Positions 42,146-44,281 of a stretch of 44,281 nucleotides of DNA are shown in pieces. Below the pieces are notes generated by a model. That model did not search any database, was not told where the DNA came from, and saw nothing but the letters and a program-made list of their open reading frames with translations. Every line of letters begins with the position of its first letter. Positions within the stretch are counted from its first letter, which is position 1. Source of the DNA: Micractinium sp. NFX-FRZ (taxonomy: Eukaryota; Chlorophyta; Trebouxiophyceae; Chlorellales; Chlorellaceae); assembly GCA_029339195.1 (NCBI GenBank), contig JAPTJF010000496.1, positions 1-44,281 on the forward strand, given 5' to 3'. The translations under genes were made by a program, and so were the position numbers.

Positions 42146-44281
42146 CTCTGTTTTTGGTGATGGCGGGGGTGGGGGCGGCTGCAGGGCATGGGGGCGGTCG
42201 GCGTTGGGGTCAGTGCGGGCAACAGTTTTCCACCCGGCTGGCTGGGGCCTCCGTATGAAGGCAAGCAGGCCTGGGCAGCTGCGGGTTGTGCAGTTCGGGA
42301 AGCATGCAGCGCTAGCGGGGGAGGCGCGGCACAGGAGTGGCACCTGCTGCCGACGGGGCGGAGGAGGTGAAGCGCGGGGGGTGGGGGGAGGGCGGGTTGA
42401 CGGGCTGGGCGGAGGCGGCGGAGAAGGGTGGGGCGGAGAAGGGCTGGGCGGGGGCGGCGGAGATGGGCGGGGCGGAGAAGGGCGGGGCGGAGAAGGGCGG
42501 GGCGGAGACGGTGGTGGTGATCGGCTGGGAGATGGTGGCGAAGACAGTCTGCACGGCAAGATAAGTGAAGAGATCACTATGGTGCGGTACTGCCCTGCTC
42601 CCTGCAGCGCATTCATGCACACACGCGGTCTCAAACCTCCCCACCCTTATCCCTGCCCCTCGATAGACCCCCCACCCCCACCTTGCCCCACACACGCCCA
42701 TTACACCTGGTCCCCCCTACCCCCTCCCCACCCGGTGCCGTGGACCTCAAACTGGAGCGCGAATGGGGCTGGGACATCCATATCCCACAGCGCTTCTGCG
42801 ATGCATACAGGCACGCAGTGGGGCTCAGGAAGGTGGGCAGGCACTCCCAGGAGTGTGCTGCATCCCAGCCTGCATCCCTTGCTTCCCAGCAGCCCCGCCG
42901 CGGGCACCGGGGGCATGCTGGCTGCCGCCCAGTCAGTGCGCGGCGCATGTCACAGGGGAGTGAAGCAGATGTGATGTGCTGCAGGGTGCTGTCAATCTGC
43001 CAGCAGGGGCGGGGGGGCAATAGGCAGCATCGTGCACGTGGTCAGCCGCGCCGCGCACACGTACAGCGCCCTGTACAGCGCCCTTGGGGCGGGGCCTTGG
43101 CCTGGCTCACCTCCCAGCCTCCCCAGGCCTGCAATGGTCCATCCAGGAGGGGTGATGCTCATGTTGGTGGTCAGCCCCCAGTATCCTCGGTTGGGGGCGT
43201 CCAGCACGATTGCATACCTGCGGAGATGGGCGCAGGTGCGAGGCTGAGCTGAGCGGGTGGACCAGCTGCCCCGCCGGGGATGGCAGTACGCGTGCCCGGC
43301 GGCAGTACAGCGGCCCCAAGGCTTGGCGGGCACAGCATGAGGTTGCAAGCGCGCGTGTGAAGCGCAGCATGCGGCGCAGACCTCCGAGCGCTGCTCAGGT
43401 GCAGCAGAGCTCAGGGGGCACGAGGAGGGGCGTCCAGCGCTGCCGGCAAGAGAAGAAGAAGAATAATAGCTGCCTCCAGGACTCGCGCCCTGCACAGAAC
43501 ACTGCAGGATCCCAGACACCCAACACAACACGAACCGCCTCCTCACACAGAGTTTGCTGCGAGCGTCCACGTCGCGCCGCCGGCAGGCACGAAGGGCACC
43601 AAAGTGACCTCCTCAGCTGTGGCCTGGGCCATGCTCACTGCCGCGCTCACTCCATCCACCTTGGCCATTGGAGAATACTTGCTGCCAGCATCAGTTGTGT
43701 ACAATGCCAGGCTGTAGTTGCAGCCAGTCTTTGCAAAGCAGGCAAGCGGGAGCGTGACCCTGGAGACTGCGAATCTCTGGTGCGCGGAGGAGGTGCGGAT
43801 GAGTGCTGCTGCCATTTTCACGTTGCCGTCGCCCCCGCCAGACAGGGGGAACACATCGCCAAGCACGTTGCCCAGGTTGCTGGCCAGCACGTCGCTGCAG
43901 CGCACGTGAAGTGGGAGCACAGCACAGCGGCGCCGGTCAGTGGGCGGCTTGTAGCCCACAGGCTGTCAGCCCAAACAGGCAGAGTGCACTGGGCACACGG
44001 CCAGGCAGGTGGCTTGTACGCAACTTGTACGTACAACTGGCGGCATGTGAGCAGAGGGGTCCCAGCAGCTACTGTGAACACATCTCGCCAGGGCACCGCT
44101 TTGTGTGCACTCTGCACCACGGCACATTCTTAAGGATCCAGCAAGTCAAGGCGGCCCCCACGTGGTTGCAGGGTGTCCAGAAGGCAGGCGGACGCAGGAC
44201 TTGGCCCATGCAAGGGCCCGTTTGGCCCACCATTTAGGGCCCTAAAAGGCCCGCAGCCTTCAAGGCCAGGCGCCTTGCTGC
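40970..44281 (-). CDS. Pro-rich secreted protein with VWD/root-cap-like domain, paralogue B (5' end beyond window)
   Basis: Nine exons are visible: 44111-44097, 43894-43547, 43217-43111, 42795-42732, 42548-42344, 42145-42104, 41859-41764, 41577-41337 and 41190-40970. They match paralogue A exons 3-11 with the same phases. The signal-peptide exons should lie beyond 44281. About 446 residues are present. The N-terminal domain (DVLASNLGNVLGDVFPLSGG, VTLPLACFAKTGCNYS, FVPAGGATWTLAANS) is only moderately similar to A. The Pro-rich stalk is 68 residues, against 427 in A. The C-terminal part (GYCDKLRRGDFKGFDGARFN, YRGRPGSWMEMIG-like, AFVFTNGTSRVRVDLLPPV-like) is nearly identical to A. It is probably a wall or matrix protein like A. 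One exon donor differs in type between the copies (GTTAGG here, GTGAGG in A after exon 9). Confidence 0.75.
42344..42548 (-). repeat. Short Pro-rich coding repeat in paralogue B
   Basis: Pro/Ser/Arg codons on the minus strand, in part a 12-bp unit encoding PPRPSPPRPSPPRPSP-type sequence. It is the counterpart of the 1282-bp tract in paralogue A. Confidence 0.85.

Overview
The window looks like nuclear DNA of a green alga (Chlorophyta; Chlorella-like Trebouxiophyceae or a chlorophycean, not resolvable here). It is very GC-rich. Its genes are split by many short introns with GTGAGT-like donors and CTGCAG acceptors. TGTAA motifs, the usual green-algal polyadenylation signal, follow many stop codons, and there are many CAG/CTG tracts and an SPPPPP hydroxyproline-rich wall-type protein. 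I saw no prokaryotic operon, CRISPR array, tRNA or intact transposon. All gene models were built by hand from splice sites, reading phase and protein resemblance; in most models every exon phase adds up to an open frame.

Layout. 1-778: a 41-bp minisatellite and the 3' end of an unidentified gene (+). 1486-2581 (+): a tiny mitochondrial-type membrane protein. 3219-5627 (-): an unidentified multi-span membrane protein. 6376-11382 (+): an auxin-efflux-carrier-like (Mem_trans) transporter. 12149-16490 (+): a Gln/Ala-rich coiled-coil protein with two C-terminal C2HC zinc fingers. 16766-17378 (-): a small hypothetical gene head-to-head with 17489-19676 (+), an RbcX-like Rubisco assembly chaperone. 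20469-22658 (-): ATP10, an assembly factor of mitochondrial ATP synthase, divergent from 23044-26239 (+), an AAH1-type adenine deaminase. 27173-31903 (-): a CTR copper transporter with a long Cys-rich ectodomain. 32496-33971 (-): a SLOG-like predicted nucleotide-binding protein. 34821-39713 (-) and 40970->44281 (-): tandem paralogues encoding secreted proteins with a Pro-rich stalk and a VWD/root-cap-like C-terminal domain.

The genes do not form one pathway. Several serve organelles (RbcX, ATP10, the mitochondrial small protein) or the cell surface (CTR, Mem_trans, the Pro-rich pair). The most unusual property is structural. In at least five genes the introns carry decayed direct copies of the neighbouring exon end, with periods of about 110-150 bp. 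In the copper transporter such a duplication has produced two consecutive in-frame exons, each carrying a Cys-Met copper-binding motif. In the RbcX gene a similar copy forms a potential in-frame 21-nt exon. This suggests that local tandem duplication across splice sites is a continuing source of introns and exons in this genome.
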